Part shown: piece by piece, positions 1-12,900 of the stretch
Layout: every line of letters begins with the position of its first letter
Position numbering within the stretch: the first letter of the stretch is position 1
From: Ascaris suum
Lineage: Eukaryota > Nematoda > Chromadorea > Rhabditida > Ascarididae
Direction of reading: 5' to 3'
Assembly (NCBI GenBank): GCA_013433145.1
Contig: CM024189.1
Coordinates: 8,672,001-8,736,000, forward strand
DNA: 64,000 bases
Program-made: the position numbers and the translations under genes
The notes under the pieces: model-generated
What the model was told of the DNA's origin: nothing
Databases searched by the model: none
Seen by the model: the letters and a program-made list of their open reading frames with translations, nothing else

Positions 1-741
1 TGACCCGATCAACATGCTGTTCTTTGCTGAAGGTGTTATCGAAACGAACCAACCAATTCTCATTGATCTTGATTCTTGATTAACCTAGTGAACATTTTCC
101 TCGCGATTGCAAGATTTTTTCACGATTGGCTGCTTTAGCGATGTTAGCAATGTGAACCTGATTCAAATTGGTATTGGATCGAAAATTATCACTCTATCCA
201 GAAATTTCATCCCGAATGCTGTCAAATTGCCTTTTTGTGGATAGGCGCCATAATCAACTCGGAACAACGAAGTTAGATTTGCCGCCGTATATAAGAGTAA
301 GCGTAATGATAAGCATTTCGCAAATTTTAGTTATTTATGTTATGTAACAATCGTTTTTATTATGAGAATTTACTAATCTGAACTAGTAATGATTGTATGC
401 GTGCGTCATCGTCTAAATCTTATCTTCGGCGACTATTCATTGAGCAATTTCAGGCGAACGGTTGTAAGCGAGCAAACACAAATACATTGAGAGAATTATT
501 TTTTGGGTTGGATGCGCATACAGGCAAGCTTCTTGTCTGTTGCCGTTGGCGGTTGAGAATGAACATGCTGGCATGTGCGACCGAGTGTTCTCTTTCTAAA
601 ACATAACCTTTCGGCAAGAAGCCGCTTTTTCGTTTCTTCCCACTTAATTGCTCCCCTCCCGTGATCTTTTCCCTATTTTTGGCACAAATTCTGTGTGTGC
701 TCTTCCACTTGCCCATTTCGAAATTCGACATATTCTATTGT
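1..741. other. Upstream region of the receptor phosphatase gene
   Basis: No exon with convincing splice sites or family similarity is seen. Short ORFs on both strands between 397 and 731 overlap one another and lack coding character. The region probably holds 5' UTR and promoter sequence for the gene starting at 742. I could not identify a spliced-leader acceptor close to the ATG, so a further upstream non-coding exon is possible. Confidence 0.4.
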
Positions 742-964
742 ATGGACACATTACGCTCAGCGATCTTCTGGCTTTGGTGGATTTGTTTGATATTCTTGCT
801 TCTGAGGCGGACAGTCGATGGATTCACCGTTGTGAAAGGCGGAAATTCACTACTCAGTTGGCGCTTTAAGCGAGAATATACGAATGAAACGGATACGAAA
901 TCGGCTTCTCTAAAGCCAAACGATTTGTTGCCCATCATGCTGCCGAAAACGCCCCAAGAACTCA
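742..964 (+). other. clr-1: Signal-peptide exon of clr-1-like gene
   Basis: The ATG at 742 is followed by a strongly hydrophobic stretch ([15 protein letters not shown]) ending in two arginines, which fits a signal peptide at residues 1 to about 25-30. The rest of the exon encodes a polar, lysine/threonine-rich segment without cysteines. The donor GTAAGC at 965 leaves one base of a codon, which the exon at 5116 completes exactly. The reading frame stays open upstream to about 661, but the hydrophobic core begins just after the 742 methionine, so that start is preferred. Confidence 0.7.
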
Positions 965-3900
965 GTAAGCTTTGCTCTGTTTTAATATGATGTTGGTTAT
1001 GTGCATGCATATAAAAATTCGCAGCTTCCACTCGATCGAAGTCATAGAATTGATGAAATTGTGAAATAACGCTAAAGCACGCTTTAAAACATCTTTCAAG
1101 GATAGTATTGAAGATTAGGAATACACAAAGAGGTAGTGCTTTGTGAAATGTTTCGACATTACAACTCGCCAAAGTAGCTGCTAGCAGATTGTATCGTTCT
1201 AAAGCCGAAACGTTTCATGAATCAGTGCCGGTCTGCCCATCTTTACTGTTCAGAATTTTCTTCGAGTATCACATGATTTAGCTCAAATATAGATCAACCA
1301 TCGCCATTCAGCCGATGCGAATTTCTTTCGAAAAGGTACGTTTAAATTAAAAAAGAGGTTTTTAATGTTATATTTCGAAGCTCTTGATTGGATGCTTAGT
1401 TTAGACTCAAGAACCATATCAGCAATGTGCTAATAATGCGATTTTTGCTAATGTCCAAAGAGTCTATTCTCATGTATGCCGAATGAATTCTTATCAAACG
1501 AAGCTTTGATAGAAAGCAGTTATGGCAGCGATAGCATGACCACCTTGTATCTTTTTTGATGGGAACGCAGCTGCTTTAACGCATGTCTTTCATTACTAGA
1601 AGTCGTTCCACTTTGTGCCATATAGCCGTCGCACATTCCCTAGCGAGAAATAAATAGAAAACAGTAGACTATTCGCATGAAGTGCTTTAGAAAGCGATAT
1701 ACTTTCAACGAAAGTCTTAAGCTTCTCAGCCTGTGCATTGTTTATTTCTCAGCAATGAACGGCACAAAGTCTTGCGGTCTTATCGCAGTAATGTACTTTG
1801 ACTCACTATGAAAAATGGTGCACCATTAACTGACCTTTTCGTTTCCAATGTTTTTTTTTTGGTTTGCAAAAGTCGTATAATAGTGGAATAAAAAATTGCA
1901 TAATAATGGGGTCCTTCTGATTCACTGAGATATTTCAAGTCGAGATCCACTGCATCGAATTAACCGGAATTCATGGGCTTTAGTGCATTGCCGTTCTCCC
2001 ACTCCGGTTATAACAGTTGGTCGTGTACTTTACTCTGTGAAAATTTTGCCTCACTTATTTGGTAGAAGTTAGAGTCTCATCGGGACCCTCCTCTTAGAGC
2101 CTTGCCATCCTGAATCGAAATCATAGCCATCAGCATGATATTGAGAGTTCACCTTCATGAGCTGAAGTATCACCTCATCCTTGGTAAAGTGTCGAAAATT
2201 TTGTAATGTTTAAACTTCCGCTCTCTTCTCTCAGTTTTATTAGAAATTGCTCTTGCGAAGTTAGTTTCATAAGTCTGCTGGTCCAGTGCTGTATTTAAGA
2301 GATCGTCGAAAGTGTGCTTTCAGTTCAGCCGACCATTTTCCTAAGGACACATTTGTTAGTGCTTTGTTGGCTAGCCTTTTCACGTTCTTTAAAAGCTGCT
2401 TAAGATTTACAGCTGTCCCAAACTGCAGTTTAGAGCAACGTAAAATGGGCAAACGATTGCACACGGCATGCTGCTCGCTCATAGTGAGTGATGCAGGAGA
2501 GGGAAAGGGCTTATTCCGGTTGGAACCTGTTTCTTCCATTTTTTTTCTGCCTTACGCGAAACGGATAAATGCTAGGGTGAATGTTTGTAAGAAAGAGAAT
2601 TTCATATCGCGAATGCATGATGAAGAGAGAAAAAAAATTGCTGCTGTACACGAAACGTCTCAGCGCACTGGATGGTTGGTTATAAACTATTCCTCCGTCA
2701 TCAGTGCATTAGGGATAGGAAAGAGCGGAAGGTTCTCATAAATGTTGCTTGCGTGAAACGGAAGTAAAAAAAATCTTGGTTCCTTAATCATTGAGAGGTG
2801 GCGGCATACATCGACTCCAGTTATGCAGTGCATGAATGAAATGCACCAAAAAACCGTTGAGAAAAATATCTCCAGTGCTAAAGGATGTTATACCTGTGCT
2901 AAATGTGGTCCACTCCAGGTGGTTTTGGAAATCCAAAAGGGAGGGAACGGCAGCCGCAAGTCCCCGCTGTGCCTATGAAATGCTGCTGGCTTTCAGTTCA
3001 GTACTGCTTTTAGCGCATAAAAATGTGATAGGTGGCAAACTTAAATTCAAATCGCTCGTAGGTACGATATGAAGCCAAGTTTTGATGGCTACAAAGTGTG
3101 GTCAAAATTGATAAGTGAGAGAGGTAAGCCGTCAACCTTCTCGTCTCTCTTCTTTAACGGAATACACAGGTCGCAGTTGTGTTTTTTTTCTATTGAGTAC
3201 AAGTATCACATATTATATCAAGCAAGTATTCAAAAGAACAAAGAATACATCGCAAAAAAAGTTTATAAATGAGGGAAGGAATGCGAGAAAGAGACCATCA
3301 ACATGAAAGGAGAGATAATTGATGGGAATTAAAGACCGCTGTATCACAAACACATAAAGGAGATCGGTGGTGGCCAAAAGTGAGAACAGTTGCGCTGCGT
3401 CCAGACGAACTGCACAGTTATCGTCTGTTGTGTGATCGGAAAGGGGGGTATCTATGTGTGTTGGCCGATCGGCGAACGCGACTCCTTCGAGAGGCGCACC
3501 TTGGATCAAACTTCGATTAAACGAATGGCGCATAACTCAAGGTGAAACACGTTCACATAACGTACGACACATACAGTGTGCTGTGGCGTAGCCTTGACTC
3601 AGCGGATTGACAAACGTTCGAGTGCGAAAAAACCTGGAGTTTATTGTTTGACAGATGACAGGGCGGATTTGCAGTCGACTTATCAATATATCGGTATGGT
3701 GGCTAGCCTCTGACCTTGGTTTTGAAGACTATTTATCGAAGTCGTGACTATGGCCTTACCTCTAGGAAATGCGGAATATTTGGCGAAAACTTCGAGGGTC
3801 CGAGAAGAGACGATTGGAGGACGGGGTATGATCACACTTGTTTCAGATACTGCTAGTTGTCCGAATAACACATTCTAACAAACGTTGATACACCTTCCAC

Positions 3901-6900
3901 GAAGAATCAATATTCCACGAAAATTTAAAATATGTCGCTTGTCATACATCCGTCATCACTTTGTACCGCACACATATCTCGAAAAACGTTTCACGTGCAA
4001 ATTTCTTTTTATCTTTGTAACGAATTTCTTTTTATCTCAAATTTCGTAATATCGATTATAGCTGTTTCATATTTCAAAAGTCGATACTCATGAACATTTA
4101 GTGCAGAGATATTCATAAATTCACCTCTAGCGTAGCAGTCACAATCACTTGTTGACCATTGTCGCCTTTTCCCACCAGTCACCGTTGCTGATTTATTTTC
4201 AATGCTGAATTACAGGCAGTTTTCATTGTCACTCCCATTACCTGCTCCATCAACCACTGCACATTAACTTACATAATAATATCTTGAACAAATCATAATC
4301 TACATCTTTTGAATTAGCAACGTCCTTCATAGTCAACTCTCTATCATCCATCAAAAATCAGAGACGACGGTCACGTTTTTTGTGATCTCCAATGTGATTT
4401 TGAAATGAACTTCTTTGCAAGCACACTCTACCGTTATTCTTAAATATAAAATAAATCCTCGAAATTTCAGCTGTTATAATACCTATCCGCTTTGAATGAT
4501 AATGCTAACGAGGTGAGGGAAAAAATTTTTTGGGTAACGCGAGTAGATCGAGATGAACGTCACAAAATTGTGGCTCATAGGGCGCACCGAAGTAATATAA
4601 ACAAATATAATATAAATATAAATTATTGAAGTAATATAAACAAAACGAGTGAAAAAATTTTTCCATCGTCTAGTTTCCCTTCTTTGCAGCGTTTCTGCAC
4701 CGTTCTGAAGAAGAGCTTAGGAGGGGAATTGAATCCCACATCCTTCCTTTCCTTCGTAATGCCAATGTGATCACAAAATTGAAAAGATGAAATGAAATGT
4801 CTTCCGCTTGTGTGTAGATGCATTTAAATCTGTCCAGTCGCTGTTACAAAGATTCATTAATATATAACCGTTCATTCTTTCAACACGCCTAAATAGAAGC
4901 TCGAATGGCACAAAAGTGTGTTGAAGTAGGAGAAAGGGTTAAACTAATTATGCGTATTGTGCTTTCCTGAGGAAATCATGAGAGTCTTTCTTCTGAGCAC
5001 CATTCCATCTTTATATTTGTTGTTTCCCCGTAGCAGTCGTACAGCATGACTCCCATGTGTTCTTTAGGGCTTATCATTACTAATCATTTTCCTTTAAGGT
5101 TTTCGCTTTTTGCAGAGATTCCGCAGTGCGACGATTCGATGGGCGACTGTGCATATGGTGGTAAATGCGTTACGGGACCGAATGGTTATAAATCGTGCCT
5201 ATGTCCGGCCAGCTGCCCAGTCTGTACGTTCCTCAAAAGTCTTTCTTTGTTCGTCGTGCTGACCACAACATTCGAAGATGCTATACTCTATTTGTAGGTC
5301 ATCTGTTGAACAACCCGAAGTGATCGTTTCCCACAGCTTTGATGAGAGACGTGTAATCAAGAAGCAGCTTATAATGTCGGAACGCTTATAGGTTTGTAAG
5401 GCAACATATAACTGAGAGATTTTAGGCTAAACGAATTTACAGATTTTCCAAGTTTCACAAAGATGTAAATTAAAGGAAAGACAACTACTTGAAGTCTGTT
5501 TTTTTCCTAGCAAACCTGGCACATGTTTTCAATTCTTTGCATGCAAAACGCAGCAACCATTCTTCCTTCGCTAGCCACACTACAACGGCAAGTCCTTATT
5601 TTTAAATTAAGAAAGCGTAACAGTAAAGCGCAAAAGTAAAAGAGGTATGCACAGGACAGTATAATAGAAGGACAATAATTAGCAAGCCAGTCTACAGCAG
5701 AGCGCAGGTCCGCCTTTTGCGGTCGGGACATAAAGGTGGGAAAGTTTTGTGCCTTGACCAGCAAGAACGCTCCTCAAGTTTCAGTTTAATCTCCACTATC
5801 ATGTATGAGTCTCAAAATTTCGCACGTTGATGGCTACAGCTCTTGATTTTCATGATATCTTCAGCTTTTCAATAGAAGCCGACTCCTTTCAAATGTTTTC
5901 CACTTCAGAAGCTTTGTTTACTTTGAGCATTCAACTTCTATTGTTTTCTCTGCAATGTTTCTTGCAAAGCACAAACAGGGGGTGTAAGCGAAATGTCACC
6001 ACTGTTTAAGATGGCCTTAGAGTCCTCTTGAGTTTTTACTATTTATGCAGTTTTCTTGATCTTTTAAATGGTATATTTTCATTACTATAACGGATTTGAT
6101 CCTTCCACCCTCCTTTTCTCCTTCTTCCGGTCTTTTCCTTATTGCCATACATTTTAGCTCCTGAGAACTGAATTGGAAAGACAATCTATCTAGCGCCTGA
6201 TTTGAAAAGAACTTCAAATTTATAACAACATTTTTTTGCACACGAACGTGTGATTCTTTTACCACACAGTATTTCTCCGATCTCTTTGTGGCCTTTGATA
6301 GCGCGACGGCAATAGTCTTCGTTGCCTGACGCTTCGCTGTAGACCTCTACGTTTTTTTGGATCTTACGAGAAAATTCCAATAAGTTCCAAACCATACGCA
6401 TCAAGTTTATGGATGCAAAAGTACTTCGAACTCTACTACGCTATGCACCCATTTCTTGGTAAAATGTACTCATCTGACCCATCTTCGTTTGTTGCTCACA
6501 CCTGCGGTATACTGCTGGAGAACTCCCATCGACATGCTTGTAGAATTCTGGTTGTCCGCACGCGTTACTACGATATTGCAATATCTATGACTTATTATAC
6601 GCTTAACTATAGTGATAACGTTTTCAAAAATATTGACTGGTAGCAACACTAACTGTGAGGCGTTCCATAAATTGCACGTGTGGCACTAGAGATTAGCCAA
6701 AGATGGTAATTTTAAGAGGTGAGATTAGCCAAGGGTGGTAATTTTAAGAGGTATAGGAATATGTGAATTTGTTTGATTAGTTGAGTGGCATTGCTGCGTC
6801 ATTGCGGTCAGAAAACGAAACGTTAGTGGTCTTCGATTGTTGCATTAACAAAGCAAAGTGATACGCTGGCAACATTCATTGTTGCATTATTGTGGCCAAT

Positions 6901-9900
6901 TCACGCAGACTAAAGTCCACTAAATCAGTGAGTGTAATATTTGCAGCTATACCAGTTTCATGTCGAGCCGAGAAACATGACGATTATTGTTTGTCAATGA
7001 GTGACGATTATCGTGAGAAATTCTTACTTCCCGAACCGGCATGCCACATGGTACGTTATGCACCTTGTTTGAAGTGATTCGAATACTTTTTTTTTTGAAA
7101 GTGGAAGAGTGGGTTAACGCCTTAATATCAAAGAGCCATTCCAGTGTCGTTATTATCCTGATGATAGTGAACTGTTAAGGAACATATTTGAGCCTTTTAT
7201 ATGAATTTTGCACTATCAGTGTGACTGAAAAACACTTTTCTATCATTATGTATGGAAATTTCCGTTTGTTGTATTGTTTGACTTGCCGAATCTCATTTAG
7301 TATTATTTATTAGTGCATTTCTGCAACTGTATTCAAAGCGAATTACTTTATTCAAGGCTAATGTTTGATTATCAAATGTAAGAACTTCTGCTTGATTTCA
7401 GGGCATTTGTGTTTGTCCGCGTATGTTCGATCCGTGGAAGATGGAGGGCTCCGTGAAGCTGTTACCTTTCAAATGCGATAGGAGTGAGTCATTCTGCACA
7501 TTGTTTCTCATGTGCTGTCTTTCTGAGTGCTATATTCCTTTGCTAGTTGAAATACATTCGAACAGAAGTAGTACCAGTTTATATACCTAATCAAAGCATT
7601 ATGTGTGTCACTCTTATTCGTTTTAAACAGATATTTGAGAAGTTTTAGCCCATCCAATTTGCATGTATGCAAGTTTTTGATTTTCATATGCCTTTGCAAA
7701 TTCTTAGAGAAGTGCATTTTGAAGATGTAGTGTCCACTGGTATGCAAATATCCACTACTCACTCTATCCACTCGTTTCAGTTGCTGAACCAGAAAATTTA
7801 TAAAGTGTTAAGTTGCATTGGAATAATCCCCTTCTCTAATTCTGTTCACAAATGAGTCTTTTAGCTCCCTTTTCTCTCTTCTTTCCGCCAGTTTTAGAGG
7901 CCGATTATTTTCTCATCTCCCTGCATCGGCTGAGGAGGAGCGTGTAAGACATTTCGAATTGCCGTAACTTCCACTCTCGTGGTCCTGCAGCTTAACTTGC
8001 CCATCTGTTGGAACCCTCAGCTCAGGCATAACTTGAGTAAACATACTGCGTTCCAAGAATTCTAGGTGGGCATGGCGCACTCATTTTCAAACCCAAAAAA
8101 TGTGGCGCCTTTGTTCTATATTTTTACAGGTGACGAGTCTTTCTTTTTATCTCTTGAACGACGCAGCACCTTCACTTTTTTACAGCAATAAGGTCACAAC
8201 GTCTTTCTTTTCGAACCTAGAAACTTGCTACGCTTGCCTTCTTTTTTTTGCAGCACCACACCTCACCTGCAGTTTTCCTCTCGTTTTTTTCCACTTTATT
8301 TTCCCTGCCTTTTTCTCCCTCACGCTGCTCCCGTTAACGGCTTGCACTCTCTTTAAATGTCGAGCTGCGCTTTGTTCATTCCTTTCCCTCTGGGATGAGA
8401 GGAGGAGTGAGCAGATGTGTGATTGTGTCGCTGTTGATCGTTTTGTACTCTTTATTTACACATAAAACTATGATCGAATTTGCAACTCAATTTTATTCAA
8501 AAATAGGCTGTACGTGCTCCACGAAAGAACTCTATGATTGTACTTTTTCGTGGTCAGGCACCTCCATAAGAAAACGTTGCGGGGTGCTTTATCATCCTTT
8601 CAGATATTTAAGCAGCGAGTTGGTCTGGTAGGGTGAGGGCTAACTTTCATATTCGTTTGAGTGAGCCAGGCAGGCTTGGCTTTGGTTCTTTCCTTAGTTT
8701 TAATGCAACAGTCTTGTGCAGCTTTTATTACGTCTAGCAGCTGAGATGCATCTTTTCATGTTTTTTCTCTACCACATGAAAGGATATGCTTTAAGGGGAG
8801 TTACGAGTCCAGGGAGTGGCGTTACCATCCGATTCGGTCTATCAGGGGACGGATGCGATGCTATTTTGTTGTATTAATATGGATCCGCGTACTTTTGTGA
8901 ACGAGGATGGTGTAAGTGGTTCGCTTATGTTGCTTCATTTAGAGCTTGTTGCTTGCTCTTACCATGAATATACGCCACATGGCTTGCGAGAGGCGGCTGA
9001 AGTGCTGAGACATTCCATTTCTTATGCTTATCATGAAAGGTCATTCCATCCATGCTTAGAGTTTTCTGTATTATCCTAAAATTCCCTTCAATGCAGAAAT
9101 GGCAGATGATTTCGTCAACGAATTCAAAAAACATTCGTTATTTTGAAGGTGCGATCCGTAAACATTATGGGTGGTCCCATCCAACTTTTTCTCTCCTCAT
9201 TTGTAAACAGTCGTTTTTCAAAGCCGGTTTTTGCGAGTATGAAGAGAATCTTTTCTTTTGGCTAAATTGAATTTCCTAAAGCACATACTGTTTGGCTAAA
9301 ACAGTCTAATTAAAAGCTCAAAGCAAATCCGAAACAAATGACTTTGAAATCAACTGAGCGGATTTTACAGCCACTGCTCCAATGGTTCCTACGTAGAAAC
9401 CATCTGAGTGACACACGTACGCACACATGTACACACATCGCGCCAATACGTACGCACAGCCGTGACTTCTCGCGATTTTGACATCCTGAAAGTGAGGGAT
9501 GGATGTATTTGGTTCGTAGTCAGAAAATTACCCACTTTTGCGTCCGGTTTATGATTCAGGCTGCTTCGCATTTCCTACCGTTTGCTTAGCCTTTTCAAGT
9601 CCATATAGATTATGCATCCGGGTATATAGGGATAAATCTGCTTCTCTCTCCAACATATTTGATAGAAAGGAATTACTAGAAGGTTTTAAGCTGTTTTGAC
9701 AACTCCATATATGATTTCTGTCCCACGTTTTTCTTCCTCACAGTCCTCTCTGCCTTAATCTCGTTGCCCATTAGTTTTAAAAATCTTTGTAAACATAAAA
9801 TAGCACTCTCACACAACTGCTCTTACAATGTGTATTGCAGTTTGCATCACCATGAAGCATAGACATACGCCTCATTGCTGATTAATGTTGTTGAATTTGT

Positions 9901-12900
9901 CGATGAAATTTGATGTTGCAACTTCGAGTGATCTCTTCTCGTCATTACGCATTCAACGTTGCGGTCTACAATATTCGCTTATCATTATCGCGACTGGTAG
10001 CGGCAAAATAATTTTACTACTGGCACACGTTAGGCGAATGCGCACTAAACAGAATGCATCATTTCATCATTTTCGCCTAAGATAATATGATTCATCGCGA
10101 ATGTTAGGCTCGTTCCCATCTTTTTCTGTCGAAATCCGAAAAAAAAGTGTACTTCATCTCGAATATAAGGCTTCCTGGAACTTAGCCAAAGCAGAAGATC
10201 CGGACTTTCAATTCGGGACAACAAGATGGTTTGCAACCCAGACTTGCCTGATAGGCGAGAGATTTGTTGAAGTCTGCGTGGCAGTTGGATTCGCTTCACT
10301 GCTGGAAAAATGTGCGGATTCCGTTGCATGTTGTTAATAAGCACCCTTCTTTCAGGTTGATTTTATTCAAAATTCTTCGATAATTCGCGAACCAACCAGT
10401 ACCCCCTACCATGAAATATTTACGGACGGTTTCGAGCCACCGCGATGTTGGTCATTGGATATAAAGAATGCGCAGTTTTCCGATAGTGGCTCATATCTGT
10501 GTCATGTGAAGACGGTCGGACGACACGAAATATTGGCCAATTTTACGATTGAGTTTGTTGTTAAAGGTAATGTTTATTTTGCATCTGCTCTCTTTGGAGA
10601 CAGTCAGCGTAAGAGAATCCCTCTGTGCTGGTGAATGTGACTGTGTCACTTGGATATTTTCATTTAAGGATTCAGAAGTATGCGTAAACATAATCGTGAA
10701 ATGTTTCTGAGCAGTGATCCTATTGTGCGTGCTAAATAGTGAGCATGCATCAACTGTAACAATTCTCGTCCAGTTTTAACGCTTCAGAATGAACTTACCA
10801 CAGATGGGCTGGAAATATTATCGCTTCGGAACCGACTGATGTCAGACAACCCGGAAATACCATCAACAATTAGGAACTACCATCGTTCCAAAATAGGCTT
10901 ACTTCAGATGGCCTGAAGATACCATCGCTTCGGGATGGACTTACCTTAGGCAACCTGTAAATACCATAGTTTTAGAATTGGCTGACCTCGGACGGCGTGA
11001 AACCGCAATGTTTAGAGAATGAGCTTAACTGAGGCAACCTGAAAGAAAGCGCGGTAAGCGTGAAAATAGCATCTCAGGGTTATTCTTTCTGAAACCGAAA
11101 GTGTCACAGTTTATCTCCGAAATAGGAACATGGTGGTGAAAAGTCATTTCATGTAGCAATTTTTGTGTTCCTTTTCCCTTTTTTAAATAGAGAAAGCAGC
11201 TTAGTTTTTAGCAATGAGCCACTGATGCGACTAAACCGAACGTAACGTGTGCTTTCTTCGAACGCCGCCTTCACTAACATCTTTTTAACGAGTGTTTCGT
11301 CATTGCTAATGGCTTTTCTAAAAGTCGTTTCTAGAAGCGACAGCTTTTTTGTCTCTCCTGGTGACCCATTATGTTTGTTGAGAATTTATGGATTATTCAG
11401 TTAAAATATGTGAGTTACACTAAATGGGATACCTCTGCTGAAGGTACGCCACGTTACTGGCAGTTTGCATACTTAACGCTTCATTTAATTCATGCAATTA
11501 ACGCAACACAGAGAGGGAACTTCTATGTCGAACTTTTCAGTAACGTGGCGTACCTTCAGCAGTCATCCCTTCTTTTTGCTCATCAACTGTGGTCTCAGAG
11601 TTCACTCCGCTTTCATTGCTACGCTAGCAGAAACTTCTCTTATAGCGATTTAGTAGCGTCTTTTTCAGATAATCGTAATATCTGCTTTATGCTTTTAGTG
11701 GGGATAATTGTTGCATGAAACTTCATGCCAGTAAAAACTAGTTAAAAGCATCGAACTAGCAATAGCAATAACATTGAAATGGCGTTCAAATGAAGTGTGG
11801 TAACGGTTATCTAAACGATTAAGGTTTATTGTGAAAAGTTAAGGTTTAAAAGGAGTTTTCGAACCGAGTGAAAAGTTTATTGTCTCGTAAAACGGTATGT
11901 GGTAATATGTGGAGAGGAAACCGGTAAAATTGTTTGTTTGAGTGGCAGTAGTTGATGTCATAGTTTCTTTTATCAGTCGGCGTAGTTTGCCAAGTAATGT
12001 GAAGTGCATGTTTCAACGGAAGGATGTGGAGTTAGACGTCTAACGCCCCACATGGTAATTGTCAATCGCGCCGCTCTTGAAAATGGCAGAGGGATCATCG
12101 TTGCCCCACGATAAACAGCTTAAACGGTTGATCTGTATTTAGGAAAGAAAATGAATAGATGAAAAGCACACAAGGTATTCAAGAGTGAAACGCAGAGCAG
12201 CTAGGAATAACACAGCAAATTGAATGCACAGCTAGTGGACACGATAGTAGAAATGCGTGGTAAAAAAGAACAGCAACAAAGAAACTCGAGGAAGGGAAAT
12301 GACAGGTTGTTTAACGATAATATGCCAAGTAGGTGACGCAAAGGAGTGAAATGATTAATGAGCTCGTCAAAGATATATATGGATTTGGGGGCATCACCGT
12401 CTCTCGTCGTTTGCGGCAGTTTAATAACCTCGTGTGTGAAAAATTTTTTCGGCTCTCTGTTCTATGCCATTCAGTTCTTTCTTTGGAGCGTTTCTCTTGG
12501 TTACGTTTATCTCCCAGCGCAATATGGAAAACTTCACTCCAAAGCCAAAGTACATCTCATTTCAACTCTAAAGAGAGGGGCACTAGGAATCCTACACACT
12601 AGAAAGAAAGAAATTATGTAAGAAGGTAATGAAACAATTTTATGAGGCACCGGGAATTTTGCTCTGATTGTGTATTGTTTATGCCAACTAACATGCTTGT
12701 ATAACCTGTGCACCAACTGATGTGTGTTCAGCACGTCTACCAGCACCGACCGCTGTACTTCGATCGCGTCTGCAACGTCGTCGAACCACCACAGCTTTAC
12801 AGCTGTCCTATTTAGCACCAACCATCTCCCCTCGGATCGCTCTTAGACAGCGAACTATGCTAGCTATCGCTAAGCAAGCGGACGGTCATATCGAGCCGGC

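Noticed and set aside
12534..12821. Minus-strand ORF around 12700
   Set aside because: It overlaps the antisense of the linker exon and has no features of its own.
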